This document shows, one piece after another, positions 19,273 to 29,919 of a stretch of 64,000 nt of DNA; within the stretch, counting starts at the first letter, position 1, and each line of letters begins with the position of its first letter. This DNA comes from Cycas panzhihuaensis (taxonomy: Eukaryota; Cycadophyta). Below the pieces are notes generated by a model, which was not told where the DNA came from, did no database searches, and saw only the letters and a program-made list of their open reading frames with translations. The translations under genes and the position numbers were made by a program. The stretch is from the NCBI GenBank assembly GCA_023213395.1, contig CM041465.1, forward strand, positions 119,605,741 to 119,669,740, written 5' to 3'.

Positions 19273-22200
19273 ATGCGATGCTTCTCTCGTCGCCTACGGG
19301 TTTGCCACCATTGTTAGAAGATCCCAGGTATCATCCTCTTTCATCGTCGGATTCTAATTCGACCATGGAAGGATACTATTCTGATTGGGCCTATCACACC
19401 TTTGCATCAGGAACTTACGAGTTCCCTACATCCATTCCAGGATCCACCCAAGAGGGTGACGATCCTATCTACTACTCAGGTGATCAGAATCACCCCCTTG
19501 ACATCCATCCTTCTACTCATGTGGTAGAAGACTCATCTCCTCTTGAGGTTCACCACCCTATTGGCGATTCTTATGAGGACTGCCCTGAGGGGTCTATGTC
19601 ATTTGAGGTCCCATCCACCTCTTATGGTCATGTAGATACCCCTCCCACTGACATGGTTGAAGCTATTAGCAAGTGCTTTCGAGCGGCTCATCTTTAATCA
19701 CGTCCTAGGTGGTTTGAAGATGCTTTGCGTGGTGGAGCGTCTTCTTCATCTGCTCCTTTACCACTTTCTTCATCCGCACCTGCCCTTCCTACTACGAGTA
19801 ACCCTTTCGTTCCTACACATTCATCTCATTCCATTCCTACACCAACCTTGGGGATGAATGTTGTGCCTTCTATTCCTTGTTATTGTCCTAGTTCTTTAGG
19901 ACCCTCTCGTGGTATGTCTTTTCCTGAGTTGGGGGTTAGCATACCCTTTTCTAGTTAAGCTAATGTGCCATCCCCTAATGTGGCGCATACATTCCCTAGT
20001 AGGCCTATAGGTCCTACTAGTACTACTACCACTAGTCATGTGGGATCTGCTCCTGCATATCCTCAAAACCAACCCAGTGGTTCTTCTCTTTACATACCCC
20101 TAGGTTATATCTCTCAACCTTAGGGGCAGGGTAAAGGGAACTACCTTCCAGCTTATGGGGTGGACCCACTACACCCATATGGGGTTGCACCACCTACGGG
20201 TGGCCCATATAGGCAAAACCCAATTCCACACCCTCCTTTTCTACCATCTAGCGTAGCCTCTTACGCTGCGCCTTCACAAGGGAACATAGCTTCCTTTCAA
20301 GGTGCTTATCCTCAAGTCCCTTTCCAGCAAGGAGTGCTTCCGCAAGGAGGGATGGGTTTACCACCCCCATCTATTCCTTGCTCATTACCGTTTGTCGATC
20401 CTACGGTCCATGCAAGGGCGCATCCCTTTATGGACTATCGATCAACGCCATTATTTGTTGAGGCGCTAAGGACTAACTTACCGCCTCATCCTCCCGAAGT
20501 TCCTAAATTCTACATAACTTCCTCGTAGGACCCAGCAGAGCATGTCCGTAGTTTCTCTATGGTGTGTATTGATTACTGGGCCTATGACCACATCTTGATG
20601 AAACTATTCCCTTGATCTTTACAAGGCGATGCCCTTAAGTGGTTTTATCGCCTTCCAACTTATTCCATTTTCTCATTCCAACAACTTGTAGACGAGTTCA
20701 TTAATTATTTTAATGTTGCTCGCCCATTTGAAAGTGGAATAAAATCTCTTCTATCGCTTAATCAAGGTCATGATGAAATGAATCATGACTTTGTGTAGTG
20801 GTTCCATGACCTTCTTCATTCTACTAAGGCTACATTGCGTGAGGAATTGAAGAGGGACCTCTTCGTTAACACACTTCGCCCCAAAGTCCATGTGGAAGTC
20901 CTTAAAATGGGGGCGACTACATGCAACTCCGCTATTGCAAAGTGCTTAGCACTTGAGGCTATTAAGATCCAGGCTAGACTCAAGAAGCCTCTCAAGCCCT
21001 CAGAACAATGTGAGGTACCACCTCCAACTAAAGATACTAAACCGCAACAATCTTCTAGGTTTTCTTCTCATCCGACTGAGAAGACCCTAGATCCGCTTAC
21101 ATTCGCTATACATTCATTTGAATGTACGATGAAGGAACTTAAGTTACAAGCTCCTTCATCCACAACTTCTAATAAATAAATTCAGCAAGCTACCCAAGCT
21201 CCCCTCCCTAGGAATGGTAACACCCAGTCTTCTCAAGCGAGGAAGACAGATTCTTTGCTTGAGAAGAAGTGGTGTTCCATTCATGGGAAGTGCGTCCATG
21301 ATGACTTATGTTGTAGGGCCCAGCATCCCAAGGATGCCCCTCGACGTGACTCCTCCCCTAAACGGGCCTCAACGCCTAATCTAGACCAATCAGTCCATAA
21401 GGATCCGTTTCCCAAACATGGGGAACGTGATCGCAACGCTCAACCCAAGAACAACTAAAATCGAGGAAGATCACCGAATTCTTGTCCTCCCCGCGATAAA
21501 GGGAAGGGCTCCCAGGGTTTGTCTTCTTCTTCGTGTTCCCCTCACCAATGCACTCCTTCACCTTTGTAGTCCTAGAATAAGGGAAAGAAGGTGATCCAGA
21601 TGCTTAAGGCTACTCTTTTGTATGCCCTTACTTGGTCTCAAGCCGCTAAAGAAGCAGCTGGTGCTTCTTCTTCTACTCCTTCCAATCCTCTTCTGGAGAA
21701 CCCTTCTCTAGAAGTGCCTCTTTTTCCCAAAGCCATTCATGTGTGTCCTGGTTATTATTATTTTCAAAGGGTGCTTACCCAACCTACTATGAAGGGTAAG
21801 CCTTTCTCTATCGTTGATGAACTCCATACCATCACTGCAGGAATGTCCTTGATGGATGTTTTGAGGAGTTGTCCCAAGTAACAGGCCCTCCTTTTGGAAG
21901 CTTTAGGGTCAACTGACGTGCCCGTCCATGCTTTGGGTGTCACCCAAAGCTATGAGCCCATTATTTCTTTTGATCCTAAAGATCTTCCCCCCGCGTGTGA
22001 AAGGGAACATCAGTGGAACTTCCCATTCACCATTACCATTGATACACCTGACTGTACCCTGCGAAGGACTATTGTCGACAATGGTTCTTCCGTGAATGCC
22101 ATGCCCTTGCGTGTTATGCAAGAGTTTGGTATTTTTGCCTTAGAACCTATTCCATGGCAATGCCAAGGCTACGACGGTAGTGAAAAGATCCCATTGGGAT

Positions 22201-25200
22201 CTGTCTTGATCCCGCTTACTCTCAAGGGCAAGACTGTCCTCACTGACATTGTAGTCCTTGATGTCGACGTTGACTATAACCTTCTCTTGGGTTGACCATG
22301 GCTTGACCAGATGGGAGCCATGTGTTTGACCCGCTGGGGGAAACTTAAATTTATCCATGATGGATGGATGAAGGTTATCTCTCACGAATGCCCACCTACT
22401 AAACAAACTCGCCCTATCAACCAAGCGAGCCAAGGCCCTTCTACTCATGCCTCAGCTTGGTCCATTGGCATACCTAATCCATCTCACATCAAAGAAGACC
22501 CAACATCTTCTTCTCCTAGTCTCACGCGCTTCGCTCCTATTGGTGTTGGGAGCTACAGGTACCTCGCCTCGTTTAATGATGATAAGTCTCACGATGAGGA
22601 TGAGGATTGCCTTCACCCAATTTCTTTCCTCCATACTAGTAGGATGCACTTATCCTGTTCTAGGTCCCCATCTAGAACCACTTTCGTTGGTGAGACTAGT
22701 CACTCTTCTATGTCATATGTCATCGCTCGTATTAACTCATCTACCATTGGGTCTTCCTCTTTATCACCCCCCGCAGGTGATGGCTTCAAGGAACTCCCTT
22801 TCGTTCCTTCCGAGGAGTCGCTTCGAGACTCACTCCTGGAGTCTCCCAAGGAGGTTGGGCAACCCGACGACCATGATGATCCTATCGTCCCCACTTCCTC
22901 TAGCCCTTCCTCTATCTGAAGTAAGGTCATCCATGGGGTGGATTACTTCGAAGATGATGAAGCGCTGCTTGAGCACTTAGCGGGCTCTGCGCCTAACTTT
23001 CCTTCTAGTCACCATAGGCTTGGCCACCAAAAAATTCTCATGATTGGGTCCACACTTGCTAACATAATCCCATCCCCTATTCCACCTCTTCCCGTTGACC
23101 TTGCCCCTCTCCATTTTGAGGAGGGGAATGCCATGTGCATGGGGGCAACCCAGGATATAGTCTTGGCCCCTGGCAAGGTCATTAGGGTCAGGATGGAATG
23201 CTCTCCTAATAAGGTAATGGAGCATTCCCTTTTGTTCTAGGAGTTCTGGGATGTCTTTGCGTGGGATTATTCTGACATGAAGGGAATTGACCCCTCCATT
23301 ATCACTCATAATCTCACCACCATTCCTGGTGCCCATCTCGTGTACTAAAAGTAGCGTCCTCTTCACCCTAAGCTCTCGGCCGCCATTAAGATGGAGGTCA
23401 AAAAACTGTTGGATGCTGGACTTATCACTTCTATCGATTACCCTAAGTGGGTATCCAACATCATTTCCATTGCCAAGAAAAATGGGACCATCTGGATATG
23501 CATTGATTTTCACGATATTAACAACGCATGTCCCAAAGATAACTTCCCACTCCCCTTTATCGATTAAATTATCAATCGAACCGCTGGATTCGAAGTTATG
23601 TCCTTGATGGACAACTTCTTTGGCTACAACTAGATCCAGATATCTCCTGAAGACTGCCATAAGATGACCTTCACCACTCCGTGGGGTACTTTTACCTACA
23701 AGGCGAGCCTTTCAGACTTAAAAATGTAAGAGCCACATACCAGAGGACTATGTATTTTATTTTCTATGACCTCATTAACAACACATTGGAGGTCTTTATG
23801 GACTACATGATGGGTCTCTCACGTACTAGAGCCCATCACCCTTCAGACTTGTGGGATATCTTCATGCGATGCCATAAGTATCATGTTAGCCTAAACCTAC
23901 TCAAGTGTGTGTTTACCATTACTTCTGGAAAACTCCTTGGATTTCTTGTATCAAAACAAGGAATTCAGATTGACCCTGATAAAGTCAATGCAATCCTTGA
24001 TATGTCACCTCCTAGAACCCAACGACAGATCAAGTTGTTTCTAGGTAGGCTTGGTTTCCTTAGGCATTTTTTGGCAGACTTTGCCATAAACGCCAAACCC
24101 CTTACCAACCTATTAAAGAAAGGAGCCTCATTTGTTTGGTCGATTAAGGCCCAACAAGCCTTCGAAGGACTCAAGGAAGCCCTCGCTTCCGCTCCTACGT
24201 TGGCACCTCCTCGCTTTGATAGGCCCTTCATCTTGTATACCTCAGAAACTGATGAATCCTTGGGCGTAATGCTCACACAAGAGGATGATTCAGGGATTGA
24301 GAGAGTGATCTATTTCATCAGTCGCACCCTTGTGGCTGCCGAGCTTAACTATTCCCCCCGCCAAGAAGGAATATCTCTCCTTGGTCCATGCGACTAAGAA
24401 GTTCAGACATTATTTGCTCAGAAACACCACCAAGGTAATCATCCAATCTGATCCCTTGCACTTCTTACTTAGTTATTCAGACTTGACTGGTAGGATTGGT
24501 CGTTGGGCTGTCCTACTCTAGGAGTTTGATCTTCAAACCATTAATAGGAAGTCGAAGAAGGGAATGATAGTGGCAGAGCAACTATCTAATGCCCCCATTC
24601 CCAATACGTGTGACGTTCCCATTGATGATTCTCTCCCTGACGAATCTATCCTGACCATCCAGGGCACCTCTCCTCATCCGCTTGTCTATAGCGAGTGGTA
24701 TGGCGACATTGTGCGATATCTCACTTAGCAGTAATACCACCCTGAAGCCAGCAACAAAGTCAGGTCATGTATCTACGCCACCGCCAGATAATACTTCCTC
24801 ATAGACGAAGTGTTGTATAAAAGATCCTTTGATAGGATCCTTCTTCACTACATCGCTTTAGACGAGGCGGACCAGATACTCTGTGAATGCCATCATAGCA
24901 TTTATGGGGGCCACTTTGGAGGCCAATCCATGGCCTAAAGGATCCTTCGCATGGGCTATTATTGGCCGTCCCTTTTTAAGGATGCCCATGCCAATGCCCT
25001 GAGATGTCAACGATGCCAAGAGTACGCCAACATCTCTCACGTGCCTTCCGAGGCCCTCCATCCTATCATATCACCATGGCCCTTTGCTCAATGGGGTTTA
25101 GATCTTATTGGTGCCATATCACCACCTTCTTCGTCACAGCACAAGTACATCTTGACTACCACGGAGTATTTCATAAAATAGGTAGAGGTAATCCCTCTAT

Positions 25201-25940
25201 CTACTACGCCTGGCAAGACGATAGCCACCTTCATCTACCAACACATCATTTGCTGCTTCAGGATTCCAGATGTCTTTATCACAGACAATGGAACCCCCTT
25301 TTGTAATAAGGAGATGGATGAGCTTTGTGAGAAGTTCAAGATTTCTCATAAGACCTCGTCCTCTTATTACCCTCAAGCAAATGGACAAGTTGAATCATTC
25401 AACAAAACCCTTATTAACATTCTGAAGAAAACCGTCATGCAATCTCAAAGAGATTAGCATCTCCAACTCTCTTTCGCCTTGTGGGCCTATCGTACTTCTA
25501 TCTATATGGCTACTGGAATGATACCATTCTCCTTAGTCTATGGAATCGAGGTGATACTCCCACTTGAAGTGGAGATCCCCTCTCTACGAGTCTCCCTTAG
25601 GGGTCTTATCGATGAGGAGTCTATCTGTTAGGCTTGCCTCTTAGACCTCGAGGCTCTAGATGAGAGACGTTTAGTGGCTTACCAAGCAAACCTCGCTTCG
25701 AAAGCCTGCTCACAAAGGACTTACGATAAACATCTTCATACCCATCCTTTATACCCTGGGGACTACATCCTCAAGCTGGAATATCTCCACAATTGCCTAA
25801 CCAAATTTGGGCCCAAATAGATCAGTCCCTTTGTCATTCTCGAGAGCCTCGATAATAACGCTTATAGGATTGCCACCTTGAAAGGCTTGGAATTTGAGAA
25901 GACGGTCAATGGAAAATTCCTCAAGAAATTTTATGCATGA
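19273..25940 (+). pseudogene. gag-protease-RT-RNase H-integrase polyprotein, element B
   Basis: One long decayed frame. A 1-nt loss near 19315 shifts it just after the ATG. Gag (to about 21.6 kb) has a Pro/Ser-rich N-terminal half, then PPHPPEVPKF, DALKWFYRLP and LEKKWCSIHGK. The protease centre DNGSSVN has its Asp at 22077-22079. RT follows at about 23.3-24.0 kb with WICIDFHDINN and FMDYMM at 23795-23812, where the second catalytic Asp is Tyr. The segment about 23.68-24.37 kb is in another frame, so there are two compensating shifts. The pol RNase H (LYTSETDES) lacks the usual first Asp. Integrase (24.8-25.9 kb) has CQRC, GLDLIG, ITDNGTPF and GQVESFNKTL, so the D-D-E triad is intact, and ends KFLKKFYA. 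About 20 in-frame stops, mainly TAG for Gln. Confidence 0.88.
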
Positions 25941-26712
25941 TCCTCTTAGCGATTCCTTTGCCACGCTCCGGAATGAGCCTAAACTACCGCCCTAAGCTTG
26001 TTCATATTCCCCCTAGCCTTAGGTGGAATGGATAGCTTAGGTCCTCATTCTTTTTTGTTCCTCTCGTAAGACCCTTGTTCCCTCTTTCTTGGGAACCTCG
26101 CCTGCCTACTTGGGCATCCCCCAATTAGGGTGACTCTTAGGGTGTCGTCACTCCCTCCCATCATTATTTCCTTTGAATATCCCACTATGCCCCCATGTGG
26201 ACATGTATGTCACCTTGTCTCTTAGCCTCACGCATACCCATCGCCACTACTCGTAGTGATCATGTGTGTCCCCGCTAAAGATATGGTCCTGCATGAAAGG
26301 AAATATGCATCTAACTCATAATAAATAACACATTACATCCACATAAAAAACAAGCATAACTCTAGCTATGTGATAGCTAAAATATCACCTACTACATCAT
26401 CATGCATCCGTCCATACCTACACTCACATACATATACTCTCGTATGTACATACCAAGACCAAAACATCATAAACATATATATCCATTGTGCATCCATTGC
26501 AATGTATACAACAAACACTATCATATGCCAAATGGGGTACCAATTACCCCATCTATATATACAAAATCAATCCTTATAACATACAAATGATAGTACATCA
26601 TCCATGGTTGGTGTCCTTACAGGGGGGGTACAATCATATGTCTCTACATGGTGATCCCCCTAGAGGCCCATGCTTTCCCTCATCATATCCTAACCTACAT
26701 CATACCCTACTG
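25941..26712. other. convergent spacer between integrase and antisense gene (B)
   Basis: Pol runs in from the left and the antisense gene from the right, tail to tail. Homologous to 10904-11668 and 54790-55401. It has AT-rich dinucleotide stretches near 26400-26480. No coding frame is supported. Confidence 0.45.
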
Positions 26713-28005
26713 TTACCCCTCTTCGGGGGCGTCACCTCCTGGTTGGTATGATCCCTCTCCTGGGGATCACATGCCTCCTAGGCTTCTCTGTAGCCTCCGG
26801 GAGCTCCCTGCCTCGCTCCCCTCATCGTGTGGCCTCCTCGGTGTTGTTGCCACTATGTAGGTATGTGTTCTACTCTGGCTTGACCTCGACACCACTCGAT
26901 CCACTAGCTGATCGTATCGTCCCCGGAGTCTCTCCTCCATGCTCCGGAACTTCTCCTCCATTGCCTCCATCTCCTCCATCACCACCGTCATCATCCCCGG
27001 GGGTAGCCCCTACCACTCTTGCCTCCTCATCACTATCCCATCTTGTCACTTGGTAGGAATCCAAGGTGTAGTCAGTCATGGTAAGGAAATCTAACGACAA
27101 AGTGTCCATGGACCTCCTGATGTGTGCCTGATCCTCAACTCCCCTGAACCAAATCTGCCATCTATGTACCATGGGTGCCTACTCTGATATGGGGTGTGGT
27201 CCCCCTGGTGGTGCTACTGCCGCAAAGTGATCGAAGAACCAGCACTGCAAGAGGGTGCTGTAAGACAATCCACCTCTACCCGCTGCCCTGATAGTGTCTA
27301 ACTAAGCAATGAGATTCGCCGCTATGAGGGTGGCCCAATCCAATCGCTCCCTAGCCTTGCACCTCCGTACCACATCGATCTAGCCTCTTGGGATATCTCT
27401 ATAGTTCTGTTTCTAGGATATCCAGAACAGAAGGCATAGTGTGATTAGCTTCCTCACACGAGTAACCCTAGGCATCACCATACTCTATAGAGGTACTCCT
27501 TGCCTCTCCCACCTATCTTGGCCCATAAAAAACATAGCTGCCTCTCGATGGGCCACCTCGTTACTAGGCAATGCTCCTAGCGAGGCTGGTCTCCCTGTGG
27601 CTGGCACTCCAAGGATCCTCTAGATGTCTTTGGGTGTCACTGTCACATCCCCTACTTGGGGCAGATGGAACACATGTCTCCGCCTATCCCAATGTGATAC
27701 TATATCAACTAACAGCCTCTGATCTGACATGTACTGAGGTGTCCTCACTACCTTCAGCAACCCGCATCTCCATAGGACTCCGTTGTCCCCCTTGCTCATC
27801 ATCTCTATGAAACTTAACATGGCTATACTGATGTTCTTGCGGTTCTCCACCACAGAAACCATCTGCAAAACGCCATCAAACGTGTCAGATCTTAGCCTAC
27901 ACTCGACTCTCTATCCCTTTGACTACCCATCAGCTCCACCTGATCGAGATTTGGGGCCCATCGGGCCCCCATCTCATGTTTTCACTCATTTTGCCTTCGC
28001 ACTAC

Positions 28006-28035
28006 GCTAAACTTCGCGATACCGTAGAGTTTAGC
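28006..28035. repeat. intron 1 hairpin, B copy (TAAACT type)
   Basis: Arms GCTAAACTTCGCG and a matching GTAGAGTTTAGC, same length and place as 8801-8830 in A. CpG-rich here, CpG-poor in A, as expected if deamination has occurred in A. Confidence 0.55.
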
Positions 28036-28061
28036 CGGGTCCTGAGGTGATCGGGACCCTG

Positions 28062-28091
28062 CGACAAAGATCGCAGAACTACGATATTTGT
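28062..28091. repeat. intron 1 hairpin, B copy (AAAGATC type)
   Basis: GACAAAGATCG and CGATATTTGTC arms (one mismatch) around an 8-nt loop; counterpart of 8731-8756. Confidence 0.55.
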
Positions 28092-28531
28092 CATGGTACG
28101 AACGACACCCCCCAAAAGGGGGGATTTTCCTACCAAAAAACTTAAAAAATTCTTTTGGATGGGCTCAACAGGGCCCACTGGGACCAGGGCTGCCTAATGC
28201 CCCAGTCCCGCCTCTTTCCGGGTCCAATTTGGACTCCAAGAGGCCACTTCTTGCCCATATGGGGCCAAAAATCTTCACAAAAAATGATAAAAAAGTAACA
28301 AATTTTAAATTGTGATTTTGGGAGGGGTTTTGGTGGTCCACTCACTAGATCGGGTTGTGCTGTCATCATCTCACTCTCTCGGTCGCATTGGCTACCTCCT
28401 CGCTCTGATCCAATGGCTGGATCTCTTACTATATGTCCTAGAAGTGGGGTAGCGCTCCATTGCATAAGGAACGAGCTCTAGATTTCGTACGAGAGCTCGT
28501 GAGAATGAAATCCCTTTTCATTCGAGTTTCC

Positions 28532-28538
28532 TTATATA
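28532..28538 (-). promoter_or_regulatory. TATA box of the antisense gene, element B
   Basis: Minus strand CGCCTATATAAGGAAACTCG, 169 nt upstream of the exon 1 ATG (28369). Same sequence core and spacing as in A and C. Confidence 0.72.
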
Positions 28539-29082
28539 GGCGGGGCCCCCGTTGGGCACTTCCTCCTTTTTCACCTCTAAGACAACCTTCGAGACTGCAT
28601 TTTCGCCCTAGCCATCATTGCTTTCTGGCCTAGTTCCTCTTTTTGTCTCTGTGATCTCCTTTCGACCCATTTCTCTCGGTGCATTAATGACACCCCAAAC
28701 GACGCATTTTTGCAGAAGCCCCCTTGTCTCATTTTACGTGCCCCTCCCGTGCATGCCCGAGTTTATACTCGTTTGGCTCGTTTCGCCGCTCTGGACCTAT
28801 TTTTGCAGCCTGTTCCTGCTCCTGGGCCCCCCCTCAAAGGGAATGCTCCCCCCACTCAGAGTCATTCTTTGCCTTCTAAGGCAACCTTTGGCACCCCAGG
28901 ATGCCCTTTTTCTGCCCACTCCCAGCCAATGGTCGGATAGCCTGCTTTTGTACTTGGGTAGCCTCATTGCTAGGTCATCCTACCCTTCACGGCCATTTAT
29001 CGCTTGCCATACGAGCCTCTTTTTGCTCTGACTCTTATATCACTACATATTTTCTCCACCACATTTTTCTCTTCCATCATCT
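28539..29082. other. divergent region between antisense promoter and RNase H (B)
   Basis: 545 bp. The plus-strand frame here shares its stop positions with element C, so it is not coding. It could contain elements serving both divergent genes, but no second TATA box is obvious. Confidence 0.45.
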
Positions 29083-29505
29083 ATGTCTCTCTACATCTTT
29101 ACCGAAAGTGGGAGTTGCGGTAACCCTGGACCTTCTACCGCTGCATGGATCCTTCGCGGCCCGTGCAGACATGATTTCCTGCACTCTAGGGTCTTCCTCC
29201 TAGAGGCTACCAATAACGAAGTTGAGTATATGGCTGTTATTGAGGCTCTTACCGATGCTCTCTATTTCCATCACAGATCTATTATTTCGCTTTATGACTC
29301 CTAAGTTGTCGTGTCCCATCTCACCCAGGTTTACCAGGTGTGATGCCCTCACTTGAGAGCCCTTGCTTCGACTGCGAGGTCTCTTCCGGCTTGTTTCCAG
29401 TCTATCGACATCTGACACATTCCTCGGGCCCTCAATGCTAAGGTAGATAGTCTCGTTCACCTCATCCTTGAGCATTGCCTTCCCTTTCTTGCTGACTGCC
29501 CTTGA
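29083..29505 (+). pseudogene. separate archaeal-like RNase H, element B copy
   Basis: Frame of 423 nt starting MSLYIFTESGS and ending LADCP. Motifs of the RNase H fold are visible: FTESGS.GNPGPS (first strand), TNNEVEYMAVIEAL (catalytic Glu present), LYDS (third acidic residue present) and HIPRALNAKVDSL (last Asp present). The first catalytic residue is Glu (GAA) where RNase H needs Asp. Three stops occur (TAA, TGA, TGA) at positions where C has Gln, Gln and Arg codons. It sits upstream of the 3' LTR, head to head with the antisense gene. In the Tat lineage such a second RNase H is thought to replace the weakened pol RNase H (known for the group; role here inferred). Confidence 0.8.
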
Positions 29506-29919
29506 GACTTGTTGAGTTGTTTTGTCACCCAAGTCCTAGGCCGTCATGTACATCATCTTGCGATCTGTTCGCACCTCAGAAAGCTAGCCGCTAACGGGGT
29601 TAAACTATGGTGACTACCAGTTTGCTCACTTATTTCTTCTACCCAATCATGCACATCTCTTACATCTTTTTGCGATGGGGGCAACCCCCTCATCCTTCTT
29701 ATCTTTTAGTCGATTCTTGGGTGGTGCATAGGCAGCCCCTATGTAGTCTCCACCCCTATCCTCATATCCACATGTTCCGCCATGACACTCGCTGGCACCC
29801 TTGACTCCTATGATGATCATGATTTATATATATATGTATACACTTGTGCTATTGACAGTTGTGTTGCCAGCATTCGCCATCGCACCATGCTTAGGCGGTG
29901 AGGCTCTGCGCCGAGGCGA
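29506..29919 (+). other. 3' untranslated spacer of element B
   Basis: Between RNase H and the 3' LTR. It ends GCCGAGGCGA, the weak polypurine position. No coding frame. Confidence 0.5.

Larger units (their letters stand above)
26713..28369 (-). pseudogene. antisense PMD-like gene, element B copy, internally deleted
   Basis: Opposite strand to element B. Exon 1 is 28369-28346 (MMTAQPDL), the donor GTGAGTGG follows, intron 1 is 27863-28345 (483 bp) ending TTTTGCAG, and exon 2 starts at 27862 with an ATG in the same frame. Exon 2 reads about 331 codons without a frameshift: RRHVFHLPQVGDVTVTPKDI, then ILGVP.TGRP, LGALPSNE, RVRKLITLC, YSTLLQCWFFDHF, and an acidic, Gly/Asp-rich tail. Compared with A and C, the stretch that would hold the Gly-Pro-Ser repeats, intron 2 and most of exon 3 is missing. 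The remaining C-terminal piece (EERLRGRYDQLVDRV) is in another frame. Six or seven single-base stops. Exon 2 resembles the plant mobile domain; the call is by motif only. Confidence 0.7.

Noticed and set aside
22447-22980. 177-codon frame overlapping gag-pol in B
   Set aside because: It is an alternative-frame shadow of the Ser/Pro-rich gag-pol linker, which is the frame conserved in C.
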